A stretch of 64,000 bases of DNA from Apophysomyces variabilis (lineage: Eukaryota > Mucoromycota > Mucoromycetes > Mucorales > Mucoraceae). A program made the translations under genes and the position numbers. A model generated the notes under the pieces. The model worked only from the letters and a program-made list of their open reading frames with translations. It did not search any database and was not told the origin of the DNA. Position 1 is the stretch's first letter, and every line of letters starts with the position of its first letter. Below are positions 37,001 through 47,600 of this stretch, piece after piece. Where the stretch lies: contig MZZL01000397.1 in the NCBI GenBank assembly GCA_002749535.1, positions 3,238 to 67,237 of the forward strand, in the 5' to 3' direction.

Positions 37001-37874
37001 TCTCTTCATATACATACTATGCTAGTTTTGTCTCGTTGCTCAACAGTTTCTGCTACCTTTTGCAGAACCCTAATGCAAGGAGTCAGGATCCAAGCTGGGA
37101 GAACTTATTGACTTTTTACATTAGCGTTGTCACCCTAGTAGAGAGATTATCTCGGTCTACAAGCAATTGTTCAAGTAATACGTAGGAGGAATCGGTGGTA
37201 TCTAGAATATTACGAGGTAGGACATCCCACAAGACATAGATGCAGTAGATGCCAACTTCGCGGTTTCTGTTGTCTGTACTTTGTAATGATTTTCTTAGGA
37301 AACCAAGCAATTCCGGCCATTTATCCTCGTCAGCATCCATATGGACGATGGATTGTATCACACGGGCGACTGCATGCCAGACAAGTTTTCTGCACGGAGA
37401 TTCAGTAAGATACAGATAAGGAAAGATCTTACTTTGGCTCTATTAATATTGTGTATAACAGGCTTTCACGTATTTTGCTTTTCATGGGTTCTTGAACCCA
37501 ATACCACCATGTCACCACCCCTTTTCTTAATTCCACTGCTGCCAACTGCCGTACAGGGAATTGAGTTGAGTTCACCATAATCTCCACGAGTGCAGGTATG
37601 CATTCGGGTGTAGAATAATACTGTTGCTTTAAACGCGTCGTTATCTATGAATAGGTCGCTTATGAGATCTCCACTAATTGACCTGTGCTGATATAATTTT
37701 TTTTTGTTTTTTTTACATGACGAATGGCATCCGAATCTTGTGCTTGCAACAACTGTGTCAGTAGGGAGCCAAGCTCTCCCAAAAATTCCTGCAAGAGTTT
37801 ACATATTTAGATTGATTTCTGTCGCAATATAGTTATAGTAAGCTTGAATAGGGAAGGTTATGTTATACCTTCAT
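34010..37874 (-). CDS. KAP123: importin-beta family receptor Kap123/importin-4
   Basis: Karyopherin that imports ribosomal proteins and histones; built of HEAT repeats. About a dozen exons. The first coding exon is only ATG AAG (37874-37869). The next are 37788-37717 (EFLGELGSLLTQLLQAQDSD) and 37644-37433 (TTRLKQQYYSTPECIPALVE, STQFPVRQLAAVELRK), the latter being the importin-beta N-terminal pattern, then one from 37389 with VARVIQSIVHMDADEDKWPELL. The large exon at about 36395-35080 carries successive HEAT repeats (MPFVISYMQNPNPCQRRC; HGLQDPATPVRRAACTALSV; NFPRSIADHYRILLPPIL) and an acidic insert (GVNEEEPMTLN). The C-terminus is LSHSTRAYLVELIQALNVQF, stop at 34010-34012. HEAT pattern and order fit Kap123/IPO4 better than Kap121/IPO5. 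Not every joint was resolved. Confidence 0.87.
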
Positions 37875-38936
37875 ATCCCCAAAGTTTTCCTTAGGACTTC
37901 AACGCAACAAGAGAAAAAGGAAACGCGTCCAAATTTGGCAGGGATAGTCTATGAATTCAAGCCCCGTTATAAGAGATGTGTTTCAACATGGCGTTAGCAA
38001 ATATCATCATAGCAATAACGATGTTTAACACAGGCTTGTTCACTTCATTCTTTTCTAAAATGATTTGCTTGCCATGAGCGTTTCAGGTTCATTGACCTCT
38101 TTAGGCCTTGTTTCATAAGTTACTTTTCCTATTTTTGGGTTGTTATAAGATCTTACGAAGCTGCAGGTGAAAAAAAAATATACTTTCTGCAAAATGTAAT
38201 GATCCCTTTCTACATTGTTTTCCTATGAAAGCTTTATTTAGTGCAACCGCACGTCAGAACAATACAATCTTATATGATATGCGGTATTTTCGTATCAGAA
38301 ATAAGGTTTAGAAAAGGAGAACGTGTTGACTCCCCTTTTTTTTCATGGAAATACAAAAAATGCTTGGTCGGGATAGGATAAAGGGCCAAAGAAAAAAAAA
38401 GGATACCATACAGAAGGCTATGGTAATTTACCGGCTAGAAGCTTTTGGTAATCTATTGCCGTTGAAGCGATTCTTATATCTTTATGAGGCTGCTCTTGCT
38501 GCAATATTACGTTGGACAAAGTGGAAATGAACTTCCCCTTTGAAGTAATGTCCTGCTGCTGGTTCACTCATTTTGATTGGATGCGGTATTTCAAATAGAT
38601 GGATCCAAGCTAAAAAGGTCGAGGGAAACAAAGAAAAAAAATCCTTACTTCTGCTTCCGCTTGAAAACAAACAGGATTATTATATTGTAAGCTTAACTAT
38701 CTTATTCAGTTTATTTCATATTGATATAGAATGATGTCCTCATGAAATAAAAAGATATACATAGGTTAGGTGGATGACAGGGAAGGAGAAAGTGATGTGT
38801 AGGTGAGACAGAAAGGGTGGGATTTAAGGAGATTAATTCTTTTAGAGAACGTGGCAGGTGACACAGACTGGATCTTTTTTGATCTCATGCCGCTGATTCT
38901 TTTTTCACAATCCACCCCTTCCCTTTCCTTTTCACC
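37875..38936. other. divergent promoter region Kap123 / PKA regulatory subunit
   Basis: 1.06 kb between two divergently read genes. It contains runs of A/T (for example 38167-38176 and 38336-38343) and no convincing frame; the 61-codon frame at 38345 is low-complexity Lys. Both promoters must lie here. No TATA box or known site was singled out. Confidence 0.55.
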
Positions 38937-40409
38937 ATGACCTTTACACCTCATCCTACCTTAAGCCAAGAGTACACAGACATAATTAATGAATTAACAG
39001 ACGCTATCCATGCAAATAATCCAAAAGATATCCTTCAGTTCTGCTCTGATTTCTTTCAGACAAAACTAGCCATGCAACGAGAGTTCTGGCAAGCCTTTCC
39101 TCAGAAGACAGGTATGCCAAACAACCCAAAAAGAAAATGACATCCCAAACTTATTCTTGGAACGAAAAGAGTTGGGAATACAAGCTGATCATCCGTACGA
39201 TATTCCTACTTTCACTATAACTACCCATCCTACTGATTTATCCAGTCATTCGCCCACTAGCGTTCAGCTCCCAACCTTACAAGATCCATATGATCCTTAT
39301 AGTACAGACGATGATGATGAGGAAGATTTTTTTGAAGATGAGCAGGAAGATAGATTCAACGCTGAGTTGCCTGATTTTTCTTTCCTCTCCACATGTAACC
39401 GTGGTCGTCGAACCTCGGTCAGCGCAGAATCCATGACACCTTCTCGGGATACCACCTTTATGATCACCGTCATCCCAAAGACGACGGAGCAACAGACCAG
39501 GATCCAATCCGCGATCGAGACCAATTTCCTTTTTCGCAACCTAGATGAAAATCAATACAAAGACGTGATCAACGCGATGAGCGAAAAAATAGTTCAATCC
39601 AACGAAACAGTGATTCAACAAGGTGCTATTGGAGACTACTTTTACATTGTCGAATCTGGTACGCTTGATTGTTATATTTGCGATGAAGGCAGTCAAGAGC
39701 CACCAAAAAAGGTCACTTCCTACGGACCCTGTGGAAGCTTCGGAGAGCTGGCATTAATGTACAATAGCCCTCGTGCAGCTACCATCATTGCAACATCCCC
39801 AAGCGTTCTATGGGCTCTCGACAGAATGACCTTCCGTCGTATCCTGATGGAAAATACCTCCCAAAAGAGACAAATGTATGAATCCTTTTTGGCAGAAGTA
39901 CCTATCCTTGCTTCATTGGATGCGTATGAACGTTATAAAATCGCAGATGCCCTTGAATCCGTCGCCTTTGAAGACGGAGAGAAGGTGATCGAACAAAATG
40001 AAGTGGGTCATAACTTCTACCTCATTGAATCAGGAGAAGCAATCTTTTACAAGACTGATGAAAATGGAGTTCAAAAGGAGGTCAATAGGTTGCGTAAAGG
40101 TGCTTATTTTGGAGGTAAGTCCTAAGGGAAAACCCTACCACTTTTGCCCCGACTTTAACACCTGCATCTCCCTGGGACTCTTTTTCTTTTTGGGTTCTAT
40201 ATTCCCCTTCTCTCTTTCTTTTCCCTATCCATATAGAACTGGCACTCTTGAATGACAGTCCCCGCGCTGCTACGGTGGTCGCTCATGGACGACTAAAATG
40301 CGCAACCTTGGGTAAAAAGGGATTTAACCGCCTGCTGGGTCCCGTCCTTAATATTCTAAAACGAAACTCTGAAAATTACGCGAAAGTGATGCAGGCTAAT
40401 TCACAGTAA
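38937..40409 (+). CDS. BCY1: cAMP-dependent protein kinase regulatory subunit
   Basis: Holds PKA catalytic subunits inactive until cAMP binds. Exons 38937-39111, 39170-40114 and 40237-40409 give 430 residues. Order: the dimerisation/docking helix ([34 protein letters not shown]); an acidic linker ([17 protein letters not shown]); the inhibitor site GRRTSVSAE with Arg138, Arg139 and a phosphorylatable Ser141, as in type II subunits; then two cyclic-nucleotide domains. Domain A has the phosphate-binding cassette [15 protein letters not shown]; domain B has [17 protein letters not shown]. Both keep the Glu and Arg that bind cAMP. I took the first intron as 39112-39169 because a nearer acceptor would leave a 22-base intron. 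The start is the only ATG before the docking helix. Confidence 0.95.
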
Positions 40410-42035
40410 TTTCTTTCCATTTTTTATTTTTTCTTGTCTTCGTACGTCTTTCAGATTTACATTTCTACGGTTGCTCTGTCGATAATTTCTCCCCTCATTT
40501 TACTAATGTGTCGTTGACTTCAGAATTACGATTTAATACATTGATTGATTTATTTAATCTGCTTCTTTCCTTTAAATAACCAAATCTGTTTCATATGGGC
40601 AATTCTATTATGTTGCTATTATGGCTTTCGGCCATATATTTGTAGCTCGACATCATGCTAAGTGAAAGTATGTTGATGTTATGCCCAGGTGGAACTTCAC
40701 GTTAGATAGAGCTACAACTTGCGTTAAGAGGTAGTTAAACACGCCCCGTTACTATATGGATTACGCTGAAAGATCTTATTACTATAACTACCATTTGCTC
40801 CTTTGTTCATGTAAAATCCATTCCAGGTAACAGAAAACGTCCCTTGTCGTGATCGTCGTATTTTGCCGGATTGATATCTGAGACACTCTGCATTCATACA
40901 AACAGAGTTACCATTGCCAGATATTATCTTTGATTTTTCAAATCCGGAGATCAATGCGCTTCTCGTATACTATCTGAGAAAAAAAAAGCAAAAAAGGAAG
41001 ATGATTGTGAAATCGTGTTTTCATTTGTCATAGCTACTGATGGATATCGCCTGTGCCTCGCTCTCGCTTCAACTGCATACACATTATCCAATATTCAATC
41101 CTGCCAGATCTAATACACACAAGTAAGCGATTTCTTTTTTTTTTCTCTATGTTACTGTATAAAGCTATAGGTATTTCTTTGATTTCTTAACAACTGGCCA
41201 TACCCAACGCAGAGTAAGGTGGCGTTACGAGTGCATTTCTTTATCTGTCAGTTCACTTGGTCCTTGGATCAGTTGCTCGTCTAAGGAGGCTTTTTGATCG
41301 CGAGCAACAAGTAGGCGTCCTTTTTTAGCTATGTTCATCAGCAAGAGCTATGGCAAGAATGACCCATCCTGCAGCATACCGAGATCACTAGCCCTAGACT
41401 TTATCCAAAAAATTCATCCCGTGTGTAGCACACATTCTATTCTTGGCTTTAATATTCATACATACACCGAGAACCCCGTTTAGGTTGAACTACCAAACGC
41501 TGATTACTGCAAGTGGGAAAGACACGATGGCCGGGAAACGATGTCATATTGCGTGTCTATCGACCGTAATTGGAAATGGCTATACTAAGGGCACGATTAA
41601 AATCTGTTTGCTTCATTTTAAGCGTAAAAGAAAAGCTTCGTGTTTTGGACAGGTGCCTACGTTTACGGCAATAACAAGTTGCAAAGTCATTGAGACAGAT
41701 TGTTTATGTCTTATACACAAAATTCTTCTTTTACTATTGAGGGAATTTGTTTTTGTAAGTTTAGTATGTTTAGCTGTCAGGAAAAAGTTTATATCTTCTA
41801 ACAAGGAATGTGGAAATCATGACATCTGTGATCTTCCATTTTGGTAGGTTCTATTATAGAAATCATTGCATATCTTCTCTTCCTGGATGCAGTGCAATTA
41901 AATCATGCATCTATTCTATAAATCTTTAGCATATAATCCGTTGCACTCCCGAGATCCTATCTAAGACGAAAATTGTTAGATATACAGATCATAAATAAGA
42001 CAAGCGCTACAGAGAAAAGTGTTAGAAAGTTACAA

Positions 42036-42330
42036 CATGTCTTCCAAAGATCAGGAATTTATGTTAGATGTAGTGCAATCCTTAAACGATAAAAAGGCAG
42101 CAACCAATGCGTTACCACGTCAGCCATTGTTCGTATATAGTCAAATTCATCTCAGTCAAGTAGCGACAAAATGAATGCAATTCTTTCTTCGGCTCAGAAC
42201 CAAGTATAGTCGCAAAATGAACATCACACTATGTATTCAGGAGAATAACAACTACAGCAGCTGCGGCACATGAACAGCTGAACTACATAAATATGCTTAT
42301 TGAAATCATGGGAAGCAGGAGATAGAGATA
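42036..42330 (+). pseudogene. possible decayed coding fragment
   Basis: From the ATG at 42036 the frame reads MSSKDQEFMLDVVQSLNDKK for 46 codons to a stop. Protein-like words follow in shifted frames: SSDKMNAILSSAQNQV, then TTTAAAAHEQLNYINMLIEI, ending at 42325. The three pieces are alpha-helical in character and occur in a sensible order, but no splice pair joins them cleanly. It may be a dead gene, a badly resolved spliced small gene or chance. No family is recognised. Confidence 0.25.
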
Positions 42331-43156
42331 AGATATTGATTGTTACTGACCCATTTGCGACAGGATCTAGGTTAATATAAAACTTGTTCTAGCAGAAAAA
42401 TACTACCGGCATGATGTTACGCCAAATAAAGAAGGCTATATTCATTGTCATTACATAACTATATGCTGTTGGAGCAAGACAGGACTCTCCCCTTCTTTAA
42501 AGGGAATTCTGTATGATTGATCCTCTGGCGAACAACAGCTGGCCACTCTCATGATAGGGCAAAGCTATGTCGATAAAAGTCTATAACGTTTTTCAAGAAT
42601 GTCCGACGTTCTGGGTTTGTGTCTGCAAGCTATGAATGGATAACTGCGCATACTCCATCCATGGCTTTCAGATATTAAAAGTTGTCACGCACATTTCTTT
42701 TTCATTGATCGACAAGTTTAAAACCTCTAGTCAAAATGTGTAATTAGATAAGTTATCGTTGGATCCGCACAAAATCTTTGCCAACCCTAGATAATATAAT
42801 AAGGTATTTGTGCTCCTCATGATTGGGGAAGATGCGGCCTTTCTTGCAGTCAGATGACTTTCATCAGCAACTGGCTGGCTTCTTGTAAGACATCACGCAG
42901 CGGCCATTTTGGCGGCTTATTAAGATAAACCATCAAGGCAGATGACAATCTATCATGCTATCAGTTGGTCTATATTAGCTATCTTTCACTGGAAACAGAT
43001 AAAGAAGAGGTAGCACCAGTAGATGACCATAGGTTTCAGATGTAACTATGTATTCCCTATTTAAGAGTTTCTTTGTGGCGTTGCTATGAGAACGAATAAC
43101 CGACGCATAAGTAAGAGAAAAAGAGCCATCTGTTATCGGGAAGTAGATGACAGAGG

Positions 43157-43166
43157 TATATAAAAG
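43157..43166 (+). promoter_or_regulatory. TATA box upstream of the amino-acid transporter
   Basis: TATATAAAAG lies 205 bases before the chosen ATG at 43371. The distance leaves room for a 5' leader, possibly with an intron ending at the TTTAATTCCAG near 43301-43311. Confidence 0.5.
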
Positions 43167-43370
43167 TAAGAGGCCGCAACTGCACAGAGTTGTGCGAGGG
43201 TAAAGAAAACAAGTTCGGGGACCCTTGGGCCAAGGGTGCTGCCTATGATGAAATGCATTGCCCAATTTTGGTTAGCATTGAAATGACAGTTTCCCTCCTA
43301 TTTAATTCCAGAATGGGCAACGATAGGCGAACATTACTGAGCACCAGTTTCACTTTTATTTCATATTTTG

Positions 43371-45531
43371 ATGCAATCCTCCTCCGAGTATTCAGATCCT
43401 ATACCAGTGAGGACACTGGCAAACCTTGTCCAGCAACATTTGGTCACAGGATCCCCTTCAAAGAGTTCTCCTCCAAGTCAGAGTCGCTCTTCTGGTTCTC
43501 CTGTAGGCAGTCCTGTGGCGGAAGAGATACCTGTACCATACCACTTACCAGGCGTAGCTATTACGCACGATGTATATACCCATGCCAACAGTTTGATTAT
43601 GGCTCACTCCCTCCAACGATCGAAATCCACAAGCGATCTAAAAGTCAAGGCGGGTAAAGTCTTGCATGACAGTGACAATGAAGACGAGATCGCTTTTGAG
43701 AACCTGGACAAGCCTGGTGGCTTCCGGCGCTTTCATGTACAACAACAACAACAACAACAACAACAAACGGAACGAGATACAAGCGAGCCCTCGGCATTTA
43801 GTGAACTATTCCGACCGAACTCCGTGGCGTCTAGCGACTCGTTCACGAACACAGATTATTCCGCCATCCTTCGGACGGACTCACTTGCTCCTTCCGCCAC
43901 TGTAGGGTCATGGACAAAGCCCAAAGCAACTCGACATTTTCTTGAATATCTTGCTTATACCTCCGTACTGGATAGATTCGCTGGCGAAAATTTGTCCGAC
44001 TCAGAGGAGGAAGACACTGGAGAGACCAGGGATGAAGAGCAACAAGTGGAGGGCGAAGGGGCTCCTCTCCTAAGACATCGTCGTCCTTACCGTCGAAAAC
44101 CTACCGAAGACATTGTCACAGAGAGGACGAAACACAAGACAGGAACGATCAAAACAATGCTTTTGCTCTTCAAGGCCTTCATTGGCAGTGGCATCTTATT
44201 CTTACCGAAAGCCTTTTCCAACGGTGGACTGGGATTTTCGATTGTTGTCATATGGCTGATGGGCTTTATCTCCTTATACTGCTTCCTGTTGCTTTTGGAT
44301 TGTAAAAACTACATCGCTGGCAGCTACGGAGATATTGGTGGCGCATTATATGGCGCGTGGATGCGATATATGGTGTTATTTTCTGTCGCCATCTCTCAGG
44401 TGCATATCAGGCTTGCTTTCTCTGTATTAGTGTTTGCTCGGGTCACTAATGGTTGAAATAGTTGGGGTTCGTATGTGGTGGTACGATTTTCATTGCCGAG
44501 AACATGGGAGAAGCTATCTATGCCCTCTCACATGGAAGGCTGGAAGTCTCGACGACGACGCTTTTGATTATCATTGCACTCTTCCTGATGCCTTTGGTTC
44601 TGATCCGGAATATTGCCAAACTGTCACCTACGGCTCTTTTCTCCGATATCCTGATTGTAGCTGGTCTAGTTACACTTCTCCTGTTTGATATCGTGCATAT
44701 TTTATTTCAAGCACCAGAAGGCTCGCATCCTCCTACGACAGGACCCAATATTGTCTGGTGGATCAATCCTGTGCAATATCCAGTATTTGTGGGAACAGCA
44801 GTGTATGCTTTCGAGGGCATTGGTAAACATCCATTTTTCTTCATGAATGGAGCAATTTATATATTGACTATCTCAAAAGGTCTCATCATTCCTATCCGTG
44901 ATTCTATGGAAGAACCTGCGAAGTTTCCGTGGGTGTTAACTGTGGTCATGGCCATGGTAGCAACATCTTTATGTCTGGTCGGATCCTTGGGATACGTGGC
45001 ATTCGGTAGCAACGTCAAGACAGTAGCATTGCTCAATCTTCCTCCTGGCGCTTTGACACTCTCGGTGCAAATAGGGTATGCAGTTGCCATCCATTTATCA
45101 AATGCCCTTGTTCTCTTCCCGACAGTCCGTATTGTAGAGCAGGCTATCTTCGGAGATCGGACCGGCAAACATAATATCAAGGTGAAATGGCAAAAGAACG
45201 TACTGAGATTCATCATTGTTGTCATTGTGGGGTTGATTGCATGGGGAGGTGCGAGCGATCTTGACAAGTTCGTCAGTCTGATTGGGTCCGTTTGTTGCTG
45301 TAAGTTTCAAGCGATGTAAAAAAAAATTGAAGGAGGGTTTGTTAACACGATGGTGGTATGTGGCTCGCTATAGGTCCCCTTAGTCTGATCTTCCCAGCCA
45401 TGTTCCATTTACGACTGCCCAAGACAATGGGTTTTCAGCGTTTAGTGGATACTGGGTTAATCATCTTTGGTGTTGGCGTGATGCTATTCACGCTGTGGAA
45501 TACTTCGAAACAATGGGCGGCTTCCGGCTAA
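43371..45531 (+). CDS. AVT-type vacuolar amino-acid transporter
   Basis: Member of the amino-acid/auxin permease family (yeast AVT3/AVT4, animal SLC36), which exports neutral amino acids from the vacuole. Exons 43371-44399, 44462-44822, 44880-45299 and 45374-45531 give 655 residues. The first about 255 residues are cytosolic and disordered, with a Gln9 run at 43740-43766, acidic patches (LSDSEEEDTGETRDEEQ) and a basic stretch. The membrane part starts with KTMLLLFKAFIGSGILFLPK, the family signature, and has about eleven helices (IVVIWLMGFISLYCFLLLL; ILIVAGLVTLLLFDIVHIL; TVVMAMVATSLCLVGSLGYV; FIIVVIVGLIAWGGASDL). The intron 44823-44879 is 57 bases and stop-free; removing it gives FEGIGLIIPIRDSM, the conserved form. 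Which amino acids it carries cannot be read. Confidence 0.92.
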
Positions 45532-47600
45532 TGCAGACTTATTTCATTTGTTCCAGTTCTTCTTCCTTTCTATCTTCTTTATTCCCTTTCCCTTTCTCCC
45601 TTTTCTCGTAATTTATATAAAACTCCTTCGATATGTGTGGCAAATCTTTGTCACAGATAGAGACGCTGACGCTGGAAAATGACATTTTGTTTATCTATCC
45701 AGAAGCGGACAAGATAGCAGCAACAACTATGGGCGACGTACGGGCTTCGAAGCAAAGACAGTAGTCAATTTGTATCTGTGCCTTGCTTAATATAGAAAAT
45801 ACAGCATGTACTAATTGCGAGATTGCTTGGAAGCATCCGTCAGCTAACCGGTATTGTTATTGTCATGACGAACGTTTTGTAGATACTTTGATCGTAGGCC
45901 TTAACTGGAGTTGAATACCTTCGCTTTTCCATAAGGAGTGTCCATGGAAGTCTCAAGCATTGCATATTAACACCGCTAGCATTGGACTTACCGAGAGGTT
46001 GGAAACTGTAACTAACCCCCTTAATGGTGAATATGACAGAAATACAAGGTAACTGTAATAACCAATACTAATTTCTGAGGTCAGTTGCGAACCGTGAGTA
46101 CTCACCGGGACCGAAAAGTTCTTGCTGTTCCAACATACTGACATTGTTGTGCCTCTTATGCAGAACGATAGTACTGGCGATTTGCTTTTTTGGGAATATG
46201 ACGTGGCTCATAACGACTTGATTCTGCAGGTAAGTGCTTTGCACTATAGAAAATAGAGTCTTGGCCAATTGTTGGTATTCCTTATTACGAGAAATGGAAT
46301 TGAAAGAGATTGGAATAAGGCATATTATCTCATAACGTGTCAGAGCTTCTTTCGTATCTAGAATCATTGTTTTGGTCCTTGTTTACAGCGAGTTTCTAGT
46401 TTGTGTGGAAGGAATTAATTTGAAAAGACTAAATCACCGCTTTTCCTTTAAAGAAAAGCAGGTATGAATCAAATGTGCAACTGTAGTGTGCATGCACAAA
46501 AGACAAAGTTGGTCTGTGAGCATTCTAAAGTATTCCTTTAGTCATGTCCTAGATAAACCCGCAATTGCCAAAGTACAACCAGAAGCTGATTGCTTTTGTT
46601 ACCGGTCTTTTAAGCATAAGAGATTTGAAGATGGAAACTGCGAAGACATTGCGGCTTGGGCTGCGTCGAATGAGTCATAACTGGGTTTTCGGTCAGAATC
46701 GCAAGAAAATCTCCATTATGCTGCATAATCGATATATCACTCGTAGAGCGAGGGATGGCGCTAAGCACAAATGCCTATCGTAGGATGAAAAGAACAAAGT
46801 CTACATGGTCTAGTTAGGCGGTGCTAGTACGTATTATGAACCAGCATGACCTATACCATACGCAAGTTTGCTCTGCGATGCATGACCAAATCTGGTTTCT
46901 GTCTTTTGGCGATCTTATTGGCAGAAGTAGCTAGTCGTTTTAGAGCTCCCTGCTTTAGTCCGTGCTACATGAGAAAAAAATAGGGGCAAGGGGGTTTCCA
47001 CATTGACACTATTCCCTATATTGCAAGACTCGCCTTGACTATGGGCTTCATCATTATTTGTGATCCTGTTTTGCTATATATCATCCCGTGATCATGTCCA
47101 ATTACGCCAGACGATTTTTCCTCCTGAACTACGTTGCATGGATATGGATGCTTGAACACTTATGTTGCCTAACGTAACATCGTTTTCCATGATAATCAAA
47201 GTTTCTACTAACTATTTTACCGGCACGCTATCAGATGGAATAAACGTGTGTGTGACCATTAGTAACCTTGAAGATCAGCCTTTATCCATTAAAGGATGGT
47301 ATCGATCGAGGAGATACAGTCGTACGACTTTTTTAAAAACCGCTGAAAGACGGTGTTTGACCTGCAGACTGCAGCATTTTTTTTTCCTCAGACCTTTTGG
47401 AGAAAAGATTCAAGTTTTCTTAGTTCTTGGCAGGTTGATTTTCATTCACGCGGACAAATTTATCTGTGAACACTATTACAATTAAGTTTTGATCGTTTAG
47501 GCGACAGGTGCCAAGCCGCGCTTTCCAAAAGAGGTACAACACTTCTATTTGCGTTTCTGTATAATCATCTTGGCAAACCCAACCAGTGAAGCAACTGTTC
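45532..47600. other. 2-kb interval without a clear gene
   Basis: AT-rich. Frames of 63-107 codons on both strands (for example 46068-46367 minus, 47162-47485 plus) show no domains or splice-consistent extensions. Both flanking genes converge here, so polyadenylation regions are expected at the two ends. Confidence 0.5.

Larger units (their letters stand above)
40410..43370. other. 3-kb interval without a clear gene
   Basis: AT-rich. A 134-codon frame at 41443-41847 (rich in Lys, Cys, Ile; no domain, no homologous words) is the longest. A weaker protein-like relic lies at 42036-42330 and is listed separately. The right end holds the transporter promoter with a TATA box at 43157. Confidence 0.5.

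Noticed and set aside
39112..39133. 22-base intron in the PKA regulatory subunit
   Set aside because: Far too short to splice; a 58-base intron ending at 39169 gives the same phase and a normal length.
41443..41847. 134-codon plus frame in the 3-kb gap
   Set aside because: Composition follows AT content, no domain, no spliced partner, no conserved words; not supportable as a gene.
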